DNA of 64,000 bases, taken from Voacanga thouarsii (lineage: Eukaryota; Streptophyta; Magnoliopsida; Gentianales; Apocynaceae). The notes under the pieces were generated by a model. It did not search any database, was not told the DNA's origin, and saw only the letters and a program-made list of their open reading frames with translations. The translations under genes and the position numbers were made by a program. The DNA is taken from contig JANUWF010001617.1 of the NCBI GenBank assembly GCA_026120185.1, forward strand, positions 806,001-870,000. Reading direction: 5' to 3'. Shown piece after piece: positions 23,482 to 33,422 of the stretch; position 1 is the first letter of the stretch, and the number at the start of each line of letters is the position of its first letter.

Positions 23482-23743
23482 ATCTGCTTTGTGATTTTTG
23501 TTTGTGATGTTTACTAATGACTGATGACTGAGATATATATCGATACATACATACATATATATATATATCTGTATGAGGAAGAAGAAGAGGTAGATGGTAG
23601 GTAGAGGGTTGGAGGAGAGGAAAAGATAAGAGAGGAAGAGGAAAAGTCGGTACCGGGAAGAGTGAAAAAAAAAAGAAGATATTTTTCTTGGCATTTCCTG
23701 CTTGTCATCATTTTCTTATATTTCTTTTCTTATGCTCTTGTGA

Positions 23744-25899
23744 AATCATTATTCCCTAAATTAGGGGGAGAACAGAAATAGTACAAGAAAATCTTGATTG
23801 TATAACATCATTAAATTATCTTGATCCGCATATAAGCGCGTGTGAACTTGACATTCAAAAGATAATTCATTTGCAAAGTATTGCAAATCAAATGCCAGAT
23901 GCTTTTGTTGACTCCAGAAGAGTAATAAAATCGCATATGCTAGCTATAAATGCTCTTATTCTAATTGAAGTTCCAGCAGAACAAAAGATTTGACATATAG
24001 CTGCTGAGCCAAAAGTATGCCAGAAGCATGGCCGACTTCTTGGTTCTAAAGATAAAAATCCTCGAAAGAAGAGAGGATTAAATGATCCAAAAGATCATAT
24101 TGAAAGACCAAGAGAGAACTGATAACAAAGAACCAGAAGTTGATGAAAGTAACACTGAAATTTCTATCAATTATACCACTTCCAGTAGAAGTTGGAATCG
24201 GATAGAAACTGTTATTGATAATATATTTGCATACCATATATCTCTTGATGTTACACAGGATAATGATAATCCTGAACCAATATCAGTTGATGAATGTCGG
24301 CATAGAAAAGATTGGCTGTAATGGAAAGATGCGATTCAATCGGAGTTAAATGCACTGACAAAACGTGAAGTCTTCGAACCTGCAGTCCGAACACCAAAAG
24401 GTGTAAAACCTGTTGGCTACAAATGGATATTTATGCGAAAGCACAATGAAAAGAGTGATATCGTTCGATATAAAGCGCGATTAGTAGCCCAAGGTTTTTC
24501 ACAAAGACCAGGTATTGACTATGATGAAACTTATTCTCCTATTGTTGATGCTATTACACTCCGATATCTTATCAGTTTGGCAGTACATGAAAAGATAAAT
24601 ATGCGCCTATTAGATGTTGTCACTGCTTACTTGTATGGAAATTTAGAAAATGATGTTTACATGAAAATCTCCGAAGGATTTCATATGCCTGAAGCATATA
24701 AACATTATCCTCGTGAAAATTACTCCATCAAGTTGCAGAAATCATTATATGGCCTGAAGCAATCTAGGCGCATATGGGTCACACGTCTTAGTGAATATTT
24801 ATTGAAAGCGGGATTTAAAAATGACCAGGTATGTCCATGTGTTTTTATTAAGAAATCTGATTCTAAATTTGTGATATTAGCTATATATGTTGATGATATT
24901 AATCTTATTGGAACTCCTGAAGAGCTCCAAGAAACAATTGATTATTTAAAAAGAGAATTCGAAATCAAGGATTTTGGTAAAACCAAATTTTACCTTGGTT
25001 TACAAATTGAACATCTGGAGAGTGGAACATTTATTCATCAATCAACATATACAACAAAAGTGCTAAAAAGATTTTACATGGACAAAGCACATCCATTGAG
25101 TATTCCAATGATCGTCCGATCATTAAATGTGGATAAAGATCCTTTCCGACCTCAAGAAAATGATGAAGAACTCCTTAGTCCTGAAGTACCATATCTCAGT
25201 GCAATTGGTGCATTGATGTATCTTGCTAATAACACACGACCTGATATTGCTTTTGCTATCAATTTATTAGCAAGATTTAGTTCTTCACCAACACGACGAC
25301 ATTGGAATGGAATTAAACAAGTCCTTTGATATCTCCAAGGTACAATTGATCTTGGATTATTTTATTCAAATAAAACCAGCCCAACATTGATTGGTTATGC
25401 AGATGCTGGTTATTTATCTGATCCACATAAAGCACGTTCTCAAACGGGCTATCTATTTACATGTGGAAATACTGCTATATCATGGCGTTCTACGAAACAA
25501 TCTATAGCAGCTACTTCTTCAAATCATGCTGAAATTATAGCCATTCATGAAGCAAGTTGATAATGTGTATGGTTAAGATCCATGATTCATTATATCCGAG
25601 AAAGTTGTGGATTATCATCAATCAAAGGTATTCCAACTCCTCTTTATGAAGACAATGCAGCTTGCATAGCTCAATTACGAGAAGGATATATTAAAGGAGA
25701 TCGGACAAAACATATTTCACCAAAATTCTTCTTTACTCATGAACTCCAGAAGAAATGTGAAATTGATATGCTACAAATTCGGTCATGTGATAACCTCGCA
25801 GATATTTTCACGAAGACTTTACCGACTGCAACATTTGAAAAGTAGAGATATAAAATCGGTATGCGTCGGTTTAAAGATTTAAAGGAATCATCTCATTAG
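23744..25899 (+). pseudogene. Linker, reverse transcriptase and RNase H of copy C, with stops
   Basis: Collinear with 18765-20942. The RT catalytic motif AIYVDDINLIG is intact in the open stretch 24433-25329. Nonsense codons interrupt the domain at about 24319 (Gln codon in B), 25327 (Arg), 25558 (Arg) and 25843 (Leu). RNase H text continues at 25582-25845. The linker at 23744-24080 lacks the frameshift that precedes the RT frame in copy B. Confidence 0.9.
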
Positions 25900-26034
25900 G
25901 GGGAGTAATAAACAGACATATAGAATAGTGTACTCTTTTTCCTTCACTAGATTTTTTTTTCCCACTGGGTTTTTATCTAGTAAGATTTTAACGAGGCATA
26001 TTCTTTATGTAATGGATGGACATCCAATGGGGAG

Positions 26035-26388
26035 TGTTATGAATTATTGAAATCTCCATTAATTAGTGGAGGCTCCACTAATTATGGATTTATGTGAATT
26101 ATTATAAGATTTTTATGGATGTCCACCATTTCGTGGAGACACCACTAATTAAGATTAGTGGAAGATGATGTATGCCATGATGTAATCCACTAATTAGAGC
26201 TCTATAAATAGAGCTATTCTCTAAGCTTGTAATACACCATTATTTTGTGAAAGAAAGATTAGTGAAAGAAATATTAGAGAAAATTGTGAGAGAAAAGAAA
26301 GAGAAAAATTCTTATGCAAAGAATAGTTAGAATTTTCTTAGTGTGTAGTATGTAGATTTTATTCTAACACTACCCTAATTTTATAACA
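26035..26388 (+). repeat. LTR 3 of the tandem copia array
   Basis: 354 bp, preceded by the purine tract CCAATGGGGAG and followed by CTACTAGC, which does not match the array's left flank. Confidence 0.93.
26203..26210 (+). promoter_or_regulatory. TATA box of LTR 3
   Basis: TATAAATA in GAGCTCTATAAATAGAGC. Any transcript from it would read out into the downstream DNA. Confidence 0.7.
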
Positions 26389-26858
26389 CTACTAGCAATT
26401 AATGCTTGTATGAGCATATATAGCCAATGCATGCACAGCGTTCTGTTTGCTTAGTTCAATAATCTTGGCTTCCGTTTCCAAGTTACCTATCAAGTCTTGA
26501 CACTAACGTTCCATCTAACTTACCTATCGCTCGACTTCACCAGACCAGCCCTTAGCTAGCGAGCGGTACTGGCACCGTCCAGTACTTTTGAGTCAAATTA
26601 AAGATATGACACTAATATTATCTTAATTTTCTTATTAAAAATACCAGTCTCCATCCCATTTTCTCGTATCTTCATTTCTTTACTTTAAAAAACACTTAAA
26701 ATCCCCCCCCCCTCCCCGGGTCATATTCCAATATCTCATCATTTTCCCTATTTTCCTTGTTTCCTCTCTCATGATTATGACATAATCCTAATTCGACTTT
26801 TTGCCGTAAAATTAAAGAACTAGATTTGCAGTTTGATGTATTTTGATTAAATTTAAAT

Positions 26859-26906
<48 letters not shown>

Positions 26907-28227
26907 CTTTGTTGAAACTATTTGTAAATGGAAATCTTCAGCAGAGAATTGAGGAGTTGGCGATGATGCTTTGTTGATTTTTTGGAGTTTGACAATGGAT
27001 CGGCGGTGGTGTCATGGTGATGATTCCGCTGCTGTCATTTAAAAGGAAAAACTAGCTCTAAGTGAAAAGTAATTTTTTAACTTTATTTTTGTTTAAATAT
27101 ATTATTATTTTATATATTTTTATTTTTTAAAAATTATTATATACATATTACATATTGTTCTCTTTTTTGTGTTAACTAGATTTTATATATTTAATAATTT
27201 TTTAAAAATTAATCTTAATATAATTTTGTGATTTTATTTACTTACATCCAGGTGTGTGTAAGAGAGAGAAGAGTAGATGAAAAATAAAATGAGAGGTATA
27301 AAATTAAAGAACAGTGCAATCATACCTTCTTTTTCTTTCATCTAATACAAAGTGTGACCTAGAGACTGGAGTCCACTAGTGTGCTAACTAGTTTGCCTTC
27401 CTTGCCCACATACTTTTTTTTTTTCTATTTTATCTATCAATTTTAATCGATTTACAAATTTAAAAAAATAAAAAAATTTAATTAATTAATCAATGTTTCT
27501 TACTTTACTCTTAAAGAATTTCTCTCTTTATTAAAGAGTAATCAAATTCTAAAGTTTTATGTATTATAATCATATTTAATTTACTTCTATTTTTCACTAT
27601 AAGTGCAGAAGTATTCGCTATATTAAATAGGGGTATTTTTTTAAAAATAACAATTAATATAGTTTTGGTTTGTTAATGGGAGAGATAAATTGAGACAAAA
27701 ATCTTAATTAAAATAGACAAATAAAAGGAGAAGGAGGAAGTATCTCATTTTGAAAAATAAAAATCTAGATGCTCCTATCGATGCTCTCTAATAGTTTATA
27801 TAAAAAGTAATTGAATTGAAATAAATTTTAAAATTTATTAATATATATATATATAATTAAAATAGGATCTAATTAGAATAAAAATAATATATTGTAAATA
27901 TTTAATAATTATAAAAAAATTATTTAAATTAAAAAATATTTCTAAATTGGGATTGATTTCTCAATCCACTTACACTTTCATCATCCATGCTGCTCTGCGA
28001 AAAGCAATGGACATCTAAAAATCTCTTTGGTGCCGTCCAATATTTTAAGAACCAAAAACAAGAATTTTATAACACTCATGGCAGCAGGCTTGGGATTTCT
28101 CATGTTTTACTAAGAAATCGAAGAGAGTAGTATTACTTGAATAATCGAGTAGTTGGCTTTCCTTTTCTTGTGTTACTTTTTCCCATCTGGAGAGAAGGCC
28201 CCGGCTTTCTATCTTCAGTGGTTTCAA
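26389..28227. other. AT-rich DNA without recognisable genes
   Basis: It contains a C-rich run at 26704-26718, a (TA)n microsatellite at about 26861-26904 and several A/T tracts. The minus-strand frame at 28045-28227 has no recognisable domain and ends at the hAT terminus. I see no conserved element. Confidence 0.5.
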
Positions 28228-28390
28228 TTAGGGGTGGCAATATTGAACACGACACGCCAACACGACACGATTATAGTGGGTTAGGGTTGAGGGTTCGCGG
28301 GTTCAGGTTGAAACGGGTCGACCCGTTTAGCTTTAGACGGGTTCGGGTCATAAACGGGTTGAACCTGTTTCAACCCGTTTATTTTTTTTT
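28228..28390. repeat. Left inverted repeat and subterminal repeats of the hAT element
   Basis: The 14-bp terminal repeat is followed by clustered ACACGACACG, CGGGTT and AACGGGTCGACCCGTT motifs. Confidence 0.8.
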
Positions 28391-30548
28391 CCCCCACGAA
28401 AAAGTCTAAAAAATTAAAAAATGTATCCTACGTACACTGAAAGTCTAAAACCTAGCTCATTCTCTTGCAGCCGCCGCCATTGCCCCTCTACCCTGCTATG
28501 GTTTTCTTTCTTTTCTCACTGTCTTCTCCATCGATGTTGTAATCTGCTGAGTTTAAGGGGGCATTGAGTGCAATTTTAATCTAGTCTACCTGGCTTTAGA
28601 AGGTGGAAAAATACTTTCTTTTTAATCATTCTCATGCCTGCTGTGGTCTGTGTTTTGTTGTAAACTACAATCTTTAAGGTTTTTAACTTCAGGTATGTGT
28701 CTATGGTTGGCATTACGATGATATTTTCTTTGTGGGTTTTACTCCATTTTTTGCATTTTGGCTGGCTTTTGGAGAATTTAACTATTCTAAGTTGAGATCC
28801 TATGCTTTCTTCGCGTAAGTGTTGGTTTAAAATTGCCTCTTTTACTCTCAAGTCTCAACCTTCTGCCTTTATTTTTTGGGTGGGGGGGTGGGGGGGAGGA
28901 GGATTTTCTCTTACTGTGATATATCGAAGGAACTGCCATATGCGTTGATTTCACTTGCTTCTTTCTCTGCATTTGCTTTTTCTCCTGGCCACTGATTTCA
29001 CTTGCTTCTTTCTCTGCGTTTTTTATTTGCTTTCAATGTTAGAAGTGCCCAACACGAAGGAGACCAATTGACCAAGTGACCCCGCCGTCAACATCGGTGG
29101 TCGTCCCTCCAAGCTGCCACAGTGCCGTCCAAATCCAAGAAGACTGTTAACGGTAAACGGCGGGCATAAAAGCGTCCAAATCCAACGTACTCTGGAATTC
29201 TTCTTTACATATCCATCATAAAAGCATAATCTGCGACAATAATTTATCCCTCTCTTTTTCACCCCTTTCATTTTCTCTTGCTTTGAGTTATTCCTAAATA
29301 TAATGTACCAAAAAAATATTCCTCCCATGGAATGCTGCATATCTCCTATTCTGCCACAAACAGGAACATTTTTCCCTGGTTGCTAAAATCACATAATTGA
29401 CAAAAATGGAAAACTCATAGCTTTATTGCTTTACTTGTTGAAAGACTTTGGAGTCATGGATTCCTAATTATGTAACATAGAGCTTCTGATTATTTCAAAC
29501 ATTATTTGCTTGGGGTATGTGTAGCTGCTGTTAATTCCTAATTATAAGTAAAAGAAATATTATAGTAGCACTAAGAACTATTTTTGAGGCTTCTTGACTT
29601 TAATTATATTTTCAGTATCTTTTTTCCTTTTTTCTTGTTTCAAGTCCAGCATTCTTAGCATTCTGCTGCGAAATTCTGCTATATTAATTTTTTTGTTACA
29701 ATTTTGGGGCTGTTTTATGTGTTGAATTATTGCAGATTTTTGTGAAGGAGTTGTTGGAGTATTGAGCTACTTGTTATGTGTTGAATTATTGTGGATTTTT
29801 GTGAAGGAGTTATTGGAGTATTGAGCTACTTGTTCGGGCAAATTGTTGGTGTTTGGTGTCGTGAAAAATTGAGATTAACTCCTACTGTACTTTTGCATTT
29901 TCATCACTCTGTTAGGCTTTGTTTTCTTGATTGAACATTAACTATTTGCATTCCAATTATTCCAACTCAATTCTTTGTGATTGTGAGCTTACAAAATCCT
30001 TTGATATTCCGTTGTGATCAATTCTCTTAGCTAATATTCTTTGAACTAAATTCTTTCTCAAATGGCTCCTAAAAGGAACAATCCACCTAGGCAAGGGAGC
30101 AATTCACATTTGCAAACTTTTGAACAATCTAGAGAAAGGATGAACATATATTGATCATAACGTCTTAGCACATCTAGGCATGAAAATATCTTGCTGTAAT
30201 TTAGTTAGTAATTTAGTTCAATTTTTTTTTTCAATATATCTTGCTGTAAAATATATATGACAATGGAGATGCGGGCCATTAGTTCTTAGGGTTTGCTAGT
30301 CTTCGGGTATTCTCTACTTAATACAACCAAGAAGTGCTCCAATTAATCTACTCCATTTGCATGTGAGCTAAATGCTGTCTTCAAATTTCACATGCTCTAT
30401 TTATGAATCTTTTTAAGAGTTTAGCTTGTCAACTTTATCCCCCTTCCATAGCTATTTGTACTTTTTATGGTTTTGTTATATGGAGAATATAATTGTAGCA
30501 TTCTTAACATACTTGAGGTTAATTATGTCTTTTTCACCAATTGTAGAG
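28391..30548 (+). other. Promoter and 5' untranslated part of the hAT element
   Basis: There is no coding frame of note. It includes a perfect-length 59-bp tandem duplication (29716-29774 and 29775-29833) and a repeated CACTTGCTTCTTTCTCTGC (about 28948 and 28996). An AG acceptor (TTGTAG) directly precedes the transposase start at 30549, so a 5' untranslated intron is likely. Confidence 0.55.
29716..29833 (+). repeat. 59-bp tandem duplication
   Basis: Two adjacent units beginning TATGTGTTGAATTATTG and ending GAGCTACTTGT, differing at a few positions. Confidence 0.9.
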
Positions 30549-32887
30549 ATGGATTCATTATTACCTCCACCAAAAATTAATGAATTGCAGCAAGAGTTTG
30601 TTGAACTTGAAAGTGACACAGATGATGATAGTGTTGAGATGGTTGGAAATGACAACGGAGAGGGTGCAAATTCAAAGGATTCTTCTACCACTCAAACAAG
30701 TCATAAACGTAAAAGAAAGCTCACAAGTAATGTTTGGAAATACTTTGACCTACTACCAATTGGTGAAGATGGAAAAGAAAGATGCAAGTGTAAGTATTGT
30801 GGTCAAACATATCTTTCAGCTAGCAAATATGGGACAGGTAACCTGAAAAAGCATATTAAGAAATGTCCTAGGATTGATACAAAGGACATAGGTTGATACA
30901 AAGGACATAGGACAAATGCTTATTGAATCTAGTGGTGGCAGCATGAATACTAGATCTAGGAGATTCTGTCAAGTAAAGTTTAGGGAGTTGTTGATTAATG
31001 CTGTGATACAACATATTTGTCTTTATCTTTTGTGGAATATGAGGGCATTATGGCTGTATTTTTCTACTTAGAGCCAGATGTGTCTCATATTAGTAGGAAT
31101 ACTACAAGGCAAGATATTAAAAATATACATGCTGATTATATTGCTAAGATCACTCTTAAACTTAAACAATGTCCCGGTAGAATTTGCTTGACTTCTGATT
31201 GTTGGACTTCGATAGCTACAGATGGATACATGACTTTGACTGCACATTTTATTGACAAGAATTGGGTATTGCATAAAAAGATATTGAATTTTTCATACAT
31301 GCCTCCACCTCATTCTGGTATTGCATTAGCTGAAAAGATTTATAGTTTGGTTGCTAGTTGGGGAATTGAGAAGAGGTTATTTTCTATAACTTTGGATAAT
31401 GCTTCTGCCAACAATTCATGTGTTGAGCTTTTGAAATATCAGTTGAATTTGCAAAGATGTTTGTTGGATTTTGGTTCTTTGTTTCATGTAAGATGTTGTG
31501 CCCATATTCTCAATTTAATTGTAAAAGAATGGTTGAAAGAAATTGATGAATCAGTTGAGAAGGTAAGAGAATCTGTGAAGTATGTCAAAGGGTCACCAAC
31601 AAGAAAGCAAAAGTTTTTAGAGTGTGTGGCACACACATTTCTTGAATCCAAGAAATCTCTTAAGCAAGATGTTCCTACAAGATAGAATTCCACATATGAG
31701 ATGCTTGCTAGTGCACTTTATTATAAACTTGCTTTCTGTTATTTGCAATTGAGTGGCTCTAATTTCAAGCATAACCCATCGGAAGAAGAATGGAGTAAAG
31801 TGGAGAAAATATGTGGTTTCTTGAAATTATTTTATGATGCAACAAATGCATTTTCTAGTGCAAAGAGGCCTACTTCCAATCTCTATTTTTCCCGTGTGTT
31901 TATGATTCAGTTGAGGTTGACGGAAGAAATTAAAAGTCCTGATGACTACATGAAGAGAATTGCAATTGGCATGTATTCGAAGTTTGATAAGTATTGAAAA
32001 GAGTTCAGCCCACTTTTGGCCATTGCTGTTGTGTTTGATCCTCGGTATAAAATGCAATTTGTTGAATTTAGTTATAGGAAACTTTATGGTATTGATGGTC
32101 AAGTGGAGTACTCAAAACTTAAATCTAAACTTTCTCTATCTTTGAAGCATACAAGACTAATCTTTCTTCTATTTCTGGAGTATCTGGCACTGTATTTCAG
32201 GGACAATCAAAATCAACCTCTACCAAAGAGAAAGATAGTGTAGAAAGTTCAAGTATTTTTCAGGTTATTTCTTTTACTTATTACTTTTTTATAAGTCCAA
32301 TATCTTTTATAATTATAATTTATATTACAATGTTAATATATAATTTAATTTATACTTTCTAATTCCATTTTTAATTTTTAAAATAGGAGTTTGATGATTT
32401 TGAAAGTGAAGATATCATGAAGCATATGCAGAAATTTGAGTTAGAATTGTATTTAGATGAGCCAAGGGTTGATAGGACAGTTAAGCTTGATGTTTTATCT
32501 TATTGGAAGGCTCATCAGTATAGATACCCTTTGCTAGCTCAAATGGTTCGAGATGTGCTTACTGTTCCTACCTCTACAGTTGCTTCTGAGTCTGCATTCA
32601 GTACTGGTGGTAGAGTTCTTGATCAATTTAGAAGTTCTTTATTACCTGATCTTGTTGAGCCTTTGATTTGTTCTAAGGATTGGATTTATGGAGGTAAAAA
32701 AAATTTTCCTACTATATTTTTATTTCAATTTATATTTTTAGATAAAATTTATAATACTTGTTTGTTTAAATTTATTGTAGAAGCACTTATTGAAAAGTTA
32801 AATGTGGATGAAGTTGTTCAAAATATCATGGATTTGAACATCAATGAGGCACCTGCTGCTGAGAAGAACATTGATAATGTTGTTTGA
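30549..32887 (+). pseudogene. hAT transposase (BED finger, RICESLEEPER-like), disrupted
   Basis: The N-terminal acidic region is followed by a BED zinc finger (VWKYFDLL ... CKCKYCGQTYL ... HIKKCPR, about 30720-30880). The hAT catalytic core follows (LTSDCWTSIATDGYMTLTAHF, then ITLDNASANNSC, at 31180-31430, and HVRCCAHILNLIVKE). The C-terminal dimerisation domain at 32417-32690 includes YWKAHQYRYPLLAQMVRDVL and VASESAFSTGGRVLD. Introns are likely at about 32262-32385 and 32693-32779; after the second, the last exon ends at 32887. Disabling changes: a 19-bp tandem duplication at 30874-30911 that shifts frame and brings a stop; TAG at about 31683; TGA at about 31996. Not functional as it stands. 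Confidence 0.9.
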
Positions 32888-33079
32888 AGTTTATTAAATT
32901 TTTTAATGTATTAAGTAAATTGGATGTTTCAATTTTTTAGAATAAGTTTTATGAATTTATTTACATTTTTAGATATTTAATTAGATAATTTATTATTTTA
33001 CTGGCCATTTAAGACTTTATGGACTATTCTATTGGTTATTTTAATTTTATATGGTTTGATTTATTTTTCCAAATTTTTA

Positions 33080-33422
33080 TTGTAATGGTTGGACAGGTTT
33101 AATAGGTATTCGGGTTGACGGGTTTCGCATGTATTCAGGTTGACAGGTTAGTGGGGTTGGCGGGTTTCGCAGGTATTCAGGTTGACTGGTTGGCGGGTTT
33201 CGCAGGTATTCGGGTTAACGGGTTAGCGGGTTTAATAGGTATCTATTTATTTTCTGTCTAATCGTGTCGTGTCGTGTCAATCCGTTTATTTTTGTATCGT
33301 GTTCGTGTTATAAAATTAGACACGTTTATTAATCGTGTCGTATTTGGGTTGACGTGTCATGTGTAATTATTCCAAGTTGACACGACCCGCCAACCCGAAC
33401 ACGACACGATTGCCACCCCTAA
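33080..33422. repeat. Right subterminal repeats and inverted repeat of the hAT element
   Basis: Five or so variants of GGTATTCGGGTTGACGGGTT at 33100-33240, then CGTGTCGTGT clusters, then the terminal ATTGCCACCCCTAA. Confidence 0.8.

Larger units (their letters stand above)
22041..23743 (-). other. Captured host segment in copy C
   Basis: The same captured segment as 17118-18764, with the same junctions, so both descend from one capture event. It is about 57 bp longer because of an extra repeat unit in exon 1. Confidence 0.85.
16140..26388 (+). mobile_element. Tandem copia array: LTR-B-LTR-C-LTR carrying an antisense RKD gene
   Basis: Three 354-bp LTRs at 16140, 21067 and 26035 enclose two internal regions, 16494-21066 (B) and 21421-26034 (C), both on the plus strand. 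The middle LTR is shared. Each interior runs: primer-binding site, wrecked gag, a captured host segment of about 1.65 kb in antisense orientation, then RT-RNase H and a polypurine tract. Compared with copy A, the end of gag, protease and integrase are gone. The flanks (TTATT before, CTACT after) do not form a target duplication. B and C differ by many substitutions, stops and a 57-bp repeat unit, so they are not a recent copy of each other. Confidence 0.93.
28228..33422 (+). mobile_element. hAT transposon with BED-finger transposase, decayed
   Basis: The ends are a perfect 14-bp inverted repeat, TTAGGGGTGGCAAT at the left and ATTGCCACCCCTAA at the right, of the type used by plant hAT elements. 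Inside both ends are many CGGGT/ACCCG-type subterminal repeats (28280-28385 and 33080-33420), as expected for transposase binding. The plus-strand transposase lies at 30549-32887. No 8-bp target duplication is seen (GGTTTCAA against CTGTATGC), so at least one flank has been rearranged. The right end abuts the protease of a gypsy element. Confidence 0.9.

Noticed and set aside
26704..26718. C-rich run
   Set aside because: Simple low-complexity tract with no supporting structure.
28045..28227. 60-residue minus-strand frame beside the hAT left end
   Set aside because: No homology to gypsy or any family I recognise; its edge is set by the hAT terminus.
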